Below are positions 26,308 to 34,669 of a stretch of DNA of 64,000 nt, piece after piece. Numbering within the stretch: the stretch's first letter is position 1; each line of letters begins with the position of its first letter. The notes under the pieces are model-generated. The model was not told the DNA's origin. It saw only the letters and a list, made by a program, of their open reading frames with translations, and ran no database searches. The stretch is from Pseudomonas subflava (GTDB lineage Bacteria > Pseudomonadota > Gammaproteobacteria > Pseudomonadales > Pseudomonadaceae). The position numbers were made by a program, and so were the translations under genes. The stretch spans positions 414,086 to 478,085 of the forward strand of contig NZ_JAMXBF010000006.1 of assembly GCF_023823685.1 (NCBI RefSeq). The letters run 5' to 3'.

Positions 26308-28363
26308 CGACGGCCTCCTTGCGCACCTTGGCCAGCAGCTCCAGGCGCTGCAGGGTCGCCGGCTGCTCGAGCAGCTCGCGGGCCGGCAGCTCGTAGCGCC
26401 GCCGCCAGTTGGGATGGTCGTCGCCGGGGCCGGGCAGGTTGGGTTGCTGATCCAGGCCCACGGTATCCTCGAGCGGCAGCAACACCAGCGGCGCCGGCGT
26501 ACTGCCGATGTAGGCGATGCCCGCCTGCAGCGCCTGCTCGGCATCGTCCTTCTGATCGGCCTGCAGCAGGTCGGCGTCATGCATGGCCTGGCGCAGCGCG
26601 TCGGTCTCGCGGCGGCGCTCGGCGCGGTCGTCCTGTTCCTGCTCGGGGCGGCTGTGGCCGGCGCGCAGGCGCCAGTCGATGTCGTGGCCGGCGAACCAGC
26701 CCTTGAGGCTGGGCAGGTCGTGGGTGGCGGTGGTGGCCAGGGCGTCGCGCGGCCAGTGCCGCGGCGCGATGAAGCGCCCGTCCTGCTGCTCGAAAAGCAA
26801 CACGCGCATGCCGAGGATGTTGCGCCGCGCCAATTCCTCGCGCAGCCCTTCGGGCACGGTGCCGAGGTCTTCGCCGATGATCAGCGCGCGATGCCGGTGG
26901 GACTCCAGGGCCAGCAGGCGCAGCATGTCGTGCAGCGGGTAGCGCAGATAAGCGCCGTCCTGCGGCTCGCCGCCCTGGGGAATGACCCACAGGCGCTGCA
27001 GGCCCATGACGTGGTCGATGCGCACGCCGCCCGCGTGGGCCAGGTTGGCCTGGAGCATCTCGATGAAGGCGCGGAAACCGTGGCGGCGCAGCCCCTCGGG
27101 CGAGAAGGCGGAGACGCCCCAGTTCTGCCCGTTACGATTGAGAATGTCCGGCGGCGCGCCGACCGTCACCTCCGGCAGCAGCTCGTCCTGGCGGGTCCAG
27201 GCCTGGCTGCCGGCCACGTCGGCGCCCACCGCCAGGTCGGCGATCAGGCCGATGCCCATGCCCGAGCCGCTGGCTACCGTCTGGGCGCTCTCCAGGCCAC
27301 GGGCGATCAGCCACTGGCCGAAGGCGTGCAAGCCCACCTCGTCGGCATGCTCGGCGGCGAAGCGGATGACCTCGGGATTGCGCGGGTCGCGCAGGGTTTC
27401 CGGCCAGTTGCGCCAGTCGCCGGACTGCCCGCTGCGCAGCATGTGCCCGTGCAGGGCCTCGAAGCGGCAGTGCTGCAGCAGCGCATCGCCGCCCACGTCG
27501 CAGAACGCGGTGAAGTCGCCGAGCAGGGCGCCGTCGCCCTCGCGGAAGTCGCGGTACAGCTGGCTCAGCAGGCGCTGACGGGTGGCGGTCACGCCCGGCC
27601 AGTCGATCAGATCGAGGCGCTCCAGCCGCGCCATTTCCTCCTGCAGGCCGCAGGCCGCCACGGCGCGGGCCACGGCGTCGCTGCCCAGCAGATTGGCCGG
27701 GGCCGCGTGCAGCACGTTGAAGAACAACCGACTGGACGGCGAGTAGGGGCTGTAGCGGTCGGGCGCGGCGCCGAACATGGCGTGTACCGGGCTGATGGCC
27801 AGCGCGTCGGCGCCAAGGTTGGCGGCATGACGGGCCAGGTCCTCCAGCGCGCGGGTATCGCCCAGGCCGCCGTCGCCGTGGCGGCGCAGGCCGTAAAGCT
27901 GAGTGGTCAGACCCCAGGCGTGGGGCTTGCCACAGAGGTCTTGCACGCTGCGGCAGTTCGGCGGGGCCACCGCCAGGGTCAGGCGTACATCGCCGACTTC
28001 CAGCAGGTGATAGCCGGGGACATCCGGCACCGGCAGGCCGCCGTCGCTGTTCAGCCGACCGGTCAGGATCTGGCCGTCTTCGCGGGTCAGCTTGTAGGCG
28101 GCGTCGGCCTTCTGTCCGGCGATGGCCGCTACGCTGCCCAGTTCCAGGGGCAGCAGCGGGCTCTGTTGCGGCTGATCGGCGGCGTGACGCAGCGCGCCCA
28201 GGCTGGCCTGGATCTGCTGCGGGCTCTGCGCCGGATAGCCGAGCGATTCCAGCAGGCGGCGCTGGGCCTCGGGCGTGACCCGTTGCGGACGGCCGTTGGC
28301 GTCCACCCAGTCGACGGCGATGCCGGCGGCAGCCGAGAGTTCGGCGAGCAGGGCGTCACTCAT
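26300..28363 (-). CDS. malQ: 4-alpha-glucanotransferase MalQ (amylomaltase)
   Basis: 687-residue GH77 enzyme that moves alpha-1,4-glucan segments between acceptors, adjusting chain length for TreY and GlgA products. Visible signatures are GLRRHGDGGLGDTRAL, ADLAVGADVAGSQAW, VRIDHVMGLQRLW (nucleophile Asp), IIGEDLGTVPEGLR (acid/base Glu) and ATHDLPSLKGWFAG. Length fits the longer Pseudomonas-type MalQ with an N-terminal extension. It overlaps treZ by four bases and treY by eight. Confidence 0.94.
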   Translation of the reverse strand: MSDALLAELSAAAGIAVDWVDANGRPQRVTPEAQRRLLESLGYPAQSPQQIQASLGALRHAADQPQQSPLLPLELGSVAAIAGQKADAAYKLTREDGQILTGRLNSDGGLPVPDVPGYHLLEVGDVRLTLAVAPPNCRSVQDLCGKPHAWGLTTQLYGLRRHGDGGLGDTRALEDLARHAANLGADALAISPVHAMFGAAPDRYSPYSPSSRLFFNVLHAAPANLLGSDAVARAVAACGLQEEMARLERLDLIDWPGVTATRQRLLSQLYRDFREGDGALLGDFTAFCDVGGDALLQHCRFEALHGHMLRSGQSGDWRNWPETLRDPRNPEVIRFAAEHADEVGLHAFGQWLIARGLESAQTVASGSGMGIGLIADLAVGADVAGSQAWTRQDELLPEVTVGAPPDILNRNGQNWGVSAFSPEGLRRHGFRAFIEMLQANLAHAGGVRIDHVMGLQRLWVIPQGGEPQDGAYLRYPLHDMLRLLALESHRHRALIIGEDLGTVPEGLREELARRNILGMRVLLFEQQDGRFIAPRHWPRDALATTATHDLPSLKGWFAGHDIDWRLRAGHSRPEQEQDDRAERRRETDALRQAMHDADLLQADQKDDAEQALQAGIAYIGSTPAPLVLLPLEDTVGLDQQPNLPGPGDDHPNWRRRYELPARELLEQPATLQRLELLAKVRKEAVDD

Positions 28364-30114
28364 GGCGCCACCTCCAGCGTCGCGATGGCGCTGCGTGCCG
28401 GCAGCAGGCCGCGGCGATATTCCTCGTCATTGACCCGGTGCGCGGCGATCAGCTCGGCAGCCGGTGAGCGGGCACCGGTCTCCAGCGCCGTTTCACTCAG
28501 GTTGAGGTCGATGCGCAGCACGCGGCGGTCGCCCAGGCGCCAGCTGGCGGAAAGCGCGCCCGGAGCGAGCATCTCCACGCCGAGGGCGTGCGCGCCGGGC
28601 AGACCGGGCACCACATGGCGTTGACGCAGGCGCAGCAGGCTGCGGTAGAAGCTCAGCCACTCGCGCTGGCGTGGTTGGGCTGTGAGGTTCAGGTCCGGCT
28701 GCGAACGATTGAAGGTGTCCGCATCGTTGGGATCGGGGATGCGCAGCAAGGTGGCCGGGTCGGAGAAGCGCGAGAACTCGGCGAACTCGCCGCGGCGGCC
28801 ATCGCGCACGGCGTCCGCCAGCTTGTCGTGGTAGTCGGTGAAGAACAGGAAGGGCTGGATCGAGCCCCATTCCTCGCCCATGAACAGCAATGGCACCTGC
28901 GGCGACAGCAGGAGCAGCAGCGTGGCGGCCTTCAGCGCGTCTTCGTCGACCATCGCCGCCAGGCGTTCGCCGAAGGCGCGGTTGCCGATCTGGTCGTGGT
29001 TCTGCAGGAACAGCACGAACGAACTGGGCGGCAGATGGCTGCTGGGCTCGCCACGCGGCTGGCCTCGGCGGTTGACCTGGCCCTGGTACACGAAGCCCTG
29101 GGCCAGGCAGGTAGCTAGCTGGGCCGTGGGGTCCTCGGCGAAGTCGGCGTAGTAGCCCTCGACTTCGCCGGTCAGCAGCACGTGCAGGGCGTTATGGCCA
29201 TCGTCGTTCCACTGGGCGTCGAAGCCCTGCCGCAGCAGGCTGGCCTGGTTGTGCTCGTTCTCCAGCACCAGGTGGATCTGCCGCTTCGAGCCGACGGCGG
29301 AGCGTGCGCGCTCGGCCAGTTCGACAAGGAAGCTGCTGTCGCCGATGGCGTGTACGGCATCCAAGCGCAGGCCGTCGACGCGGTAGTCGAGCAGCCACAT
29401 CAGGGCGTTTTCGATGAAGAAGTCGCGCACCTCGCGGCGGCCAAAATCGATGGCGGCGCCCCAGGGGGTGTGCTGGTCCTGGCGGAAGAAGCTGCTGGCG
29501 TACTGACCCAGGTAGTTCCCTTCGGGGCCGAAGTGGTTGTAGACCACGTCAACAAATACCATCAGGCCCTGGCCGTGGGCGCTGTCGATCAGGTGCTTGA
29601 GGTCGTCCGGGCTGCCATAGCTGCCGTCCGGGGCGAAGGGCAGCACGCCGTCATAGCCCCAGTTGCGCCGGCCGGGGAATTCGCCCAGCGGCATCAGCTC
29701 GATGGCGGTGACCCCAAGCTGCACCAGGTGCGGCAGCAGCGCCTCGACGCCGCTGTAGCCGCCGAGCAGGCCCACGTGCAGTTCGTAGATGGCCGCCTCG
29801 TGCCAGGGCCGACCCGACCACTCGGGGTAGCGCCAGGCATACGCGCCGTGGTCGACCACCCGGCTGAAGCCGTGCACGTCGCCGAACTGCCGGCGCGACG
29901 CCGGGTCCGGCACGCGCGACTGGCCGTCGATCACGTAGCGGTAATAAGTATCCACCGGGCACGCCAGTTCCAGGGCGAACCAGCCGTCTTCGCCTGGCTG
30001 CAGGGGGTGCATGGCACCGTCCTGCAGCTCCAGTACCACCTCGCGGGAGTCCGGCGCCCAGAGCGCGAAGCGCGTGCGTTCCCCGTCCAGCCGATGCGCA
30101 CCATGGCGGTACAT
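28360..30114 (-). CDS. treZ: Malto-oligosyltrehalose trehalohydrolase TreZ
   Basis: 584-residue GH13 enzyme that releases trehalose from malto-oligosyltrehalose. An N-terminal CBM48-like domain (RTRFALWAPDSREVVLEL) precedes the barrel with VDVVYNHFGPEGNYL, GLRLDAVHAI (nucleophile), LVLENEHNQ (acid/base) and FLQNHDQIGNR. With TreY this is the two-step route from alpha-glucan to trehalose, a compatible solute. The start at 30114 shares one base with the glgA stop (TGATG), as expected for coupled translation. Confidence 0.95.
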   Translation of the reverse strand: MYRHGAHRLDGERTRFALWAPDSREVVLELQDGAMHPLQPGEDGWFALELACPVDTYYRYVIDGQSRVPDPASRRQFGDVHGFSRVVDHGAYAWRYPEWSGRPWHEAAIYELHVGLLGGYSGVEALLPHLVQLGVTAIELMPLGEFPGRRNWGYDGVLPFAPDGSYGSPDDLKHLIDSAHGQGLMVFVDVVYNHFGPEGNYLGQYASSFFRQDQHTPWGAAIDFGRREVRDFFIENALMWLLDYRVDGLRLDAVHAIGDSSFLVELAERARSAVGSKRQIHLVLENEHNQASLLRQGFDAQWNDDGHNALHVLLTGEVEGYYADFAEDPTAQLATCLAQGFVYQGQVNRRGQPRGEPSSHLPPSSFVLFLQNHDQIGNRAFGERLAAMVDEDALKAATLLLLLSPQVPLLFMGEEWGSIQPFLFFTDYHDKLADAVRDGRRGEFAEFSRFSDPATLLRIPDPNDADTFNRSQPDLNLTAQPRQREWLSFYRSLLRLRQRHVVPGLPGAHALGVEMLAPGALSASWRLGDRRVLRIDLNLSETALETGARSPAAELIAAHRVNDEEYRRGLLPARSAIATLEVAP

Positions 30115-31652
30115 CAGAGCGGGTCCGCCGCGACCGCTCGGGTGGCGCCCAGCAACTGCTGGTAGAGCCGGTCGTAGGGCTCGACCAGTTGACGCCAGCT
30201 GGGCGGCGCGGCCATGGCGCGGCAGCGCATGGCGTTCAGCAGTTTTTCGTGGGCGTAGACGCTGAAGGCGCGCTGGATGGCTTCCAGATAGCTCTCCACT
30301 GTCGGCTCGTCGAACAGGAAGCCGGTGACGCCGTCCTCGATGGTGTCCGCCAGGCCGCCGGTGCGACGGGCGATGGGCAGCGAGGCGAAGCGCTGGGCGT
30401 ACATCTGGCTCAGGCCGCAGGGCTCGAAGCGCGAGGGCATCAGCAGGAAGTCGCTGCCGGCGAACATGCGCCGCGCATCGGTCTCGTTGAAGCCGACGTG
30501 CACGCCGATGCGCCCCGGATGGCGGCGACCCAGCTCGGCCATGGCGGCTTCCAGTTCCGGCTCGCCGCGACCGATCACCGCCAGGCGGCCGCCCCGGGCG
30601 ACGATTTCCTCGGCGACGCCGAGGGTCAGGTCGATGCCTTTTTGCTGCACCAGGCGCGAGACCACGGCGAACAGCGGGCCGTCGGCCTCCAGGCCGAACA
30701 GGCGCTCGACGTACTCGGCATTGGTGCGCTTGCCCTGCCACTGGTTGGCGGCGAAGCCCTGGATCAGGTGCGAGTCGTTGCGCGGGTCCCAGCTCTCGTC
30801 GATGCCGTTGATGATGCCGCTGAGCTGCCCGGCCAGGACCTTGGCCTGAAGCATGCCGTCCAGACCGCAGCCGAAGGACGGGGTGGTGATTTCCTGGGCA
30901 TAGGTGCGGCTGACGGTGGTGACGTGGTCGGCATAGACGATGCCGGCCTTGAGAAACGACAGCTTGCCGTAGAACTCCATGCCTTCGCTGTCGCAGGCCT
31001 GGGCGGGAATGCCCAGCTCGGCGTTGCACTGCAGGTCGCACAGGCCCTGATAGGCCAGGTTGTGGATGGTCAGTACGGTCGGCGTGCCGACCTTGCGCCA
31101 GGCCATGTAGGCCGGTGCCATGGCGGATGGCCAGTCGTTGGCGTGGACCAACTCCGGGCACCAGCGGATGCACGCCGTGCCGCTGGCGATCTCGGCGGCG
31201 GCCAGGCCCAGACGGGCGAAGCGGATATGGTTGTCCGCCCAGTCACGGCCGTGCGGATCGCCATAGGGAGTGCCGTCGCGCTCGTACAGTTCGGGGTTGA
31301 GCAGCACGTATACGATCAGCCCGTCGGGCAGATCCATGCGGCCGATCTTGCAAGGCGGCAGGGCGGCCATGCCGGCGACTTCGCCAACCACGCGGATGGG
31401 GTGGCCGCCATTGATGACCTGGGGGTAGCCGGGAATCAGCAGGCGCACGTCGTGCCGTTCCATCAGTGCGCGCGGTAACGCCGCGGAGACATCGCCCAGG
31501 CCGCCGACCTTGATCAGGTCGGCGAACTCCGAACTGACGAACAGGATGCGTTTCTTCTGTTCATGCAGGCTGCCGACATGCAGCTGCGGGTGCAGCGGTG
31601 CCTGAGCCAGGGTCTGCGGGTCGATTCGGGCGGTCACTGCGGCATTTCCCAT
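30114..31652 (-). CDS. glgA: Glycogen synthase GlgA
   Basis: 512-residue GT5 glycosyltransferase with the nucleotide-sugar loop KVGGLGDV at 48-55, the HANDW segment, the GT-B C-terminal domain (AVVSRLVQQKGIDL) and MPSRFEPCGLSQMYA, containing the E-x7-E-type site. It elongates alpha-1,4-glucan from an NDP-glucose donor. About 30 residues precede the usual start region; the ATG at 31652 is in frame and plausible, with an alternative start inside. No glgC or glgB is present in the window. It heads the long operon down to ybhN. Confidence 0.94.
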   Translation of the reverse strand: MGNAAVTARIDPQTLAQAPLHPQLHVGSLHEQKKRILFVSSEFADLIKVGGLGDVSAALPRALMERHDVRLLIPGYPQVINGGHPIRVVGEVAGMAALPPCKIGRMDLPDGLIVYVLLNPELYERDGTPYGDPHGRDWADNHIRFARLGLAAAEIASGTACIRWCPELVHANDWPSAMAPAYMAWRKVGTPTVLTIHNLAYQGLCDLQCNAELGIPAQACDSEGMEFYGKLSFLKAGIVYADHVTTVSRTYAQEITTPSFGCGLDGMLQAKVLAGQLSGIINGIDESWDPRNDSHLIQGFAANQWQGKRTNAEYVERLFGLEADGPLFAVVSRLVQQKGIDLTLGVAEEIVARGGRLAVIGRGEPELEAAMAELGRRHPGRIGVHVGFNETDARRMFAGSDFLLMPSRFEPCGLSQMYAQRFASLPIARRTGGLADTIEDGVTGFLFDEPTVESYLEAIQRAFSVYAHEKLLNAMRCRAMAAPPSWRQLVEPYDRLYQQLLGATRAVAADPL

Positions 31653-31812
31653 GTCAATCTCCGTGAGGTGATGCGGCGCTCGGATGGCTGCCGCTGCGCA
31701 TGGGGCATGGCGCGAGACAATCCCGCCAATCCGATGCCATCCGATTGGCTGGAGTGGTCTGCTGGCGGACCTACAACCCCATACTCCTGTGATGACTGGC
31801 GGGCGTTACGGA

Positions 31813-31883
31813 AAGTTTCGGCTTTTTTTGCAGGTTGCCGGCGGGCTGGAAGCCGGAACTTTGGGCGGCTGGCAGCCTTCCAT
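31813..31883. promoter_or_regulatory. glgA / pncC divergent promoter region with ECF-like elements
   Basis: The 267-base gap 31653-31919 separates the glycogen operon from pncC. On the plus strand GGAACTT (31855-31861) followed 17 bases later by TCCAT (31879-31883) resembles an AlgU/RpoE -35 with a weak -10. On the minus strand GAAACTT (31813-31819) with TCATC about 17 bases on is a similar but weaker pair. A T-run lies at 31822-31829. Nothing coding is visible. Confidence 0.28.
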
Positions 31884-31919
31884 ACGGCATGGACAATTCC
31901 GCCATGCAGAGGTGCATAG

Positions 31920-32402
31920 ATGCAAAGCGTCGAACAGGTCGTGAACTTCCTGGAAAAGTACCGGTTGACCCTGAGTACCGCCGAGTCGTGCACCGGCGGA
32001 CTGATGGCGTCGCTGATGGCGGAAATTCCCGGTAGTGGCGCGGTGCTCGACAGCGGCTTCGTGGTCTATTCGCCGGAAGCCAAGCAGCTGTGCCTGGGCG
32101 TCAACCGGGAAACCATCGAACGCTTCGGCCTGACCAGCGAGGAGGTGGCCCGGGAAATGGCCGTGGGCGCCCTGAAGATGGGCCGCGCCGACATCGTGCT
32201 GGCCAACACCGGGCTGGCCGAGGCGGACGGCCCGATGGACGGCGTGCAGTGCTTCGCCTGCGCCATGCGCATCAACGACCACGAAGGTGTGGTCAGCGAG
32301 ACCCTCAAGTTCGAGGGCGAGCGCAACGAAGTGCGCTACGCCGCGGCGCGCTACGCCCTGTTGCAGCTGCCGTACTACTACGAGCGGCTGCGCAACCTCT
32401 GA
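31920..32402 (+). CDS. pncC: CinA-family nicotinamide-nucleotide amidohydrolase
   Basis: 160-residue stand-alone C-terminal CinA domain. The TAESCTGGL motif carries the catalytic serine region, and a GLAEADGP segment follows, matching PncC enzymes that deamidate nicotinamide mononucleotide to nicotinic acid mononucleotide in the pyridine-nucleotide salvage cycle. E. coli PncC is of similar length. It lacks the N-terminal MoCF-like domain of full CinA. It is a single gene, divergent from glgA and convergent with the MscS gene. Confidence 0.85.
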   Translation: MQSVEQVVNFLEKYRLTLSTAESCTGGLMASLMAEIPGSGAVLDSGFVVYSPEAKQLCLGVNRETIERFGLTSEEVAREMAVGALKMGRADIVLANTGLAEADGPMDGVQCFACAMRINDHEGVVSETLKFEGERNEVRYAAARYALLQLPYYYERLRNL

Positions 32403-32423
32403 TGCCGGCCCGCCGGTCGCACC

Positions 32424-33548
32424 TCAGACCGGCGGCTGGCGTTCCGCTTCCACTACCGTGCCCTCCGGGACCGTTTCCAGGCTGGGGGTGGCGGCCACGC
32501 TGCCCAGCGACGCGCGCAGTTGCGGCAGGCTGGCCGGGTAGTGACTGCAGATGAAGTTCACCAGGTTCTCGCGGATGTAGCAGCGCAGGTCCCAGTTGCG
32601 CGAGGAGTCGCCCGAGCTGACCAGCGCCCGTAGCTGAATCGCGTGGTCGTTGGCATCCACCATCTGCAACACGTTGACCCGCCCGTCCCACAGGTGCGGC
32701 GCCTCGTTGCACAGGCGCGTCAGCTCCTCGCGCAGCGGTTCCAGCGGGGTGGCGTAGTCCACCCAGATCACCACGGCACCGGTCAGCGACGACGTGCTGC
32801 GGGTCCAGTTCTGGAACGGGTTCTCGATGAACCATTGCAGCGGCACGATCAGCCGGCGGTCGTCCCAGATACGCACCACCACGTAGCTGCCGGTGATCTC
32901 CTCGATGCGGCCCCATTCGTTCTCCACGATCACCACGTCGTCCAGGCGGATCGGCTGGGTCAGGGCGATCTGCAGGCCGGCGATCAGGTTGCCCAGCACC
33001 GGCTTGGCGGCGAAACCCACCGCCAGCCCGGCCAGACCGGCGGAGGCCAGCAGGCTGGTGCCGAACTGGCGCGCGGCGGGAAAGGTCATGAGCATCGACG
33101 CGGCGCCGAAGATCACCACGAACACGCCCAGCGTGCGCACCAGCACCCGAGTCTGGGTCTGAATGCGGCGGGCCTGCAGATTGTCGACCACGTCCACCGG
33201 ATGGCGCGCGACGATGACCCGCTGGATGCCATCGGCCAGGCGCAGGCCCAGCCAGGTGAAGGACGCGATCATCGCCAGCGACACCAGGCGGCGGGCGCCG
33301 TCGATCAGCATGAGGTCGTCCGGCGCGCTGCTCAGCACCGCCTGCACGCCGAACAGGGGCAGCAGCAGGCGCAGCGGCTCGCGGGCGCGGCGCAACATTT
33401 CTGCGGCGAAGGGCAGGGATGCGGAGAGGCGGGTGAGCAGGCGCAGCAGGTTGCTGCCGATCAGGTGGGCCAGTGTCGCGGCCAGCAACGCCACCAGCAC
33501 GGTGCGCAACTCGGGCCAGGGCAGCAGCTGCAGCCACTGGTCAATCAT
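32424..33548 (-). CDS. MscS-family mechanosensitive ion channel
   Basis: 374-residue channel with about four to five hydrophobic helices (around 15-30, 58-75, 90-105, 140-155, and the pore helix). The pore-lining helix is rich in Gly/Ala (LLASAGLAGLAVGFAAKPVLGNLIAG), the MscS signature, then a beta domain (IRLDDVVIV) and cytoplasmic vestibule to about 350. It is longer than MscS because of extra N-terminal helices. It would open on hypo-osmotic shock, fitting the nearby trehalose genes. An AAGGAGG site precedes the start, which overlaps the lactonase gene by eight bases. Confidence 0.9.
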   Translation of the reverse strand: MIDQWLQLLPWPELRTVLVALLAATLAHLIGSNLLRLLTRLSASLPFAAEMLRRAREPLRLLLPLFGVQAVLSSAPDDLMLIDGARRLVSLAMIASFTWLGLRLADGIQRVIVARHPVDVVDNLQARRIQTQTRVLVRTLGVFVVIFGAASMLMTFPAARQFGTSLLASAGLAGLAVGFAAKPVLGNLIAGLQIALTQPIRLDDVVIVENEWGRIEEITGSYVVVRIWDDRRLIVPLQWFIENPFQNWTRSTSSLTGAVVIWVDYATPLEPLREELTRLCNEAPHLWDGRVNVLQMVDANDHAIQLRALVSSGDSSRNWDLRCYIRENLVNFICSHYPASLPQLRASLGSVAATPSLETVPEGTVVEAERQPPV

Positions 33549-34665
33549 GGGTACCTCCTTCGATGAACTTCAGAGCCGTAGGGGTGGACAGCCGCAGCGC
33601 CTGTACTTCTTCCCCGAGCAGGCCGCTTTGCGGGTCGCGGCGCAGCACGGTGAGCCGGTCGCTCTGCTGGTTGGCCACCAGCAGGAAGCGGCCATCCGGC
33701 GCCAGCGCGAACTCCCGCGGTTCGACGCCGCCGCTGTCGCGGCGCTGCAGTTCGCGCAGGCCGCCGTCGTCGCCGACCGCGTAGACCACCAGCTGGTTCT
33801 CCACGCCGCGGCGGCTGACATAGAGGAAGCGTCCATCGGCGGACAGGTGCAGCGCGCCGAGGCGACGATCGCCGGCGGCGAACGGCGGGTCGAGGTGGTA
33901 CAGCTCGCGCAGCTGCAGGCCGCGCGCGCCGACGTCGAGCAGGGCGACCTGGTTGGACATCTCCAGCGTCAGGTAGGCGTGGCGCCCGGCGGCGTCGAAG
34001 CGCAGGTGCCGCGGCCCGCTGCCGGCCGGCAGTTGCAGGAAAGGTGGCTCGGCCGGCGCCAGCGGCTGGTCAGGGCGTTGCGGGCGGTAGTCGTAGGCGT
34101 AGATACGGTCGGCGCCGAGGTCGCAGGCATGGGCCCGGCCATCCGAGCCGAGCATCACCGAGTGCATGTGCGACGAGCCCTGGCGTTCGGAGCCGGGCCG
34201 CGTGAACGCCTCGACGATCCGCTGCACGACGGGACGCAGCCCATCCGCCACCAGCAGCACGGAAAGCGAACCGCCCGGTTGCGGCTTGCTGGAGTAGTGC
34301 GCCACCAGCAGTTGGCGGCCGTCGGCGGTGAGACTGGCGTGAACCGCCTCGGCGCCCTGGCTGGGCTGCTGGCCGAGCTCCTCGAAACGGCCGTCGACGC
34401 CGCGCTGGAACAGGCTGATGCGATCCTCGCCGATGGCAAACAGCCGACGGCCATCGGCCGACAGCGTCAGCCATGAGGCCTTGCTGGCGGGCAGCACTTG
34501 CAGCGGCGCCTCGCGCAGCAGACCGGTGGCGGGGTCGAAGCTCAGGCGCAGTACGCCGGCGCAGGCCGAGCAGCCCACCAGCAGCTCGTGCCGCGGCGCG
34601 GGTGCGGGGCCGCCGGCGCAGCCGATCAGTGCGCTGGCGCAGAGGGGCAGGACCAGGCGACGCAT
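33541..34665 (-). CDS. Lactonase-family beta-propeller lipoprotein
   Basis: 374 residues with a lipoprotein signal peptide ending in LIGC (C16); Ala at +2 suggests outer-membrane sorting. The mature part is a seven-bladed propeller of the YbhE/6-phosphogluconolactonase type, with repeated LSADGRRLF, LTADGRQLL, LSADGRFLY and LAPDGRFLL blade strands. It follows gcd by four bases, and gcd releases glucono-1,5-lactone in the periplasm, so I infer that it opens that lactone outside the cytoplasm. The cytoplasmic homologues use the 6-phospho form. A GGAGG site supports the ATG at 34665. Confidence 0.85.
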   Translation of the reverse strand: MRRLVLPLCASALIGCAGGPAPAPRHELLVGCSACAGVLRLSFDPATGLLREAPLQVLPASKASWLTLSADGRRLFAIGEDRISLFQRGVDGRFEELGQQPSQGAEAVHASLTADGRQLLVAHYSSKPQPGGSLSVLLVADGLRPVVQRIVEAFTRPGSERQGSSHMHSVMLGSDGRAHACDLGADRIYAYDYRPQRPDQPLAPAEPPFLQLPAGSGPRHLRFDAAGRHAYLTLEMSNQVALLDVGARGLQLRELYHLDPPFAAGDRRLGALHLSADGRFLYVSRRGVENQLVVYAVGDDGGLRELQRRDSGGVEPREFALAPDGRFLLVANQQSDRLTVLRRDPQSGLLGEEVQALRLSTPTALKFIEGGTHD

Positions 34666-34669
34666 GATG

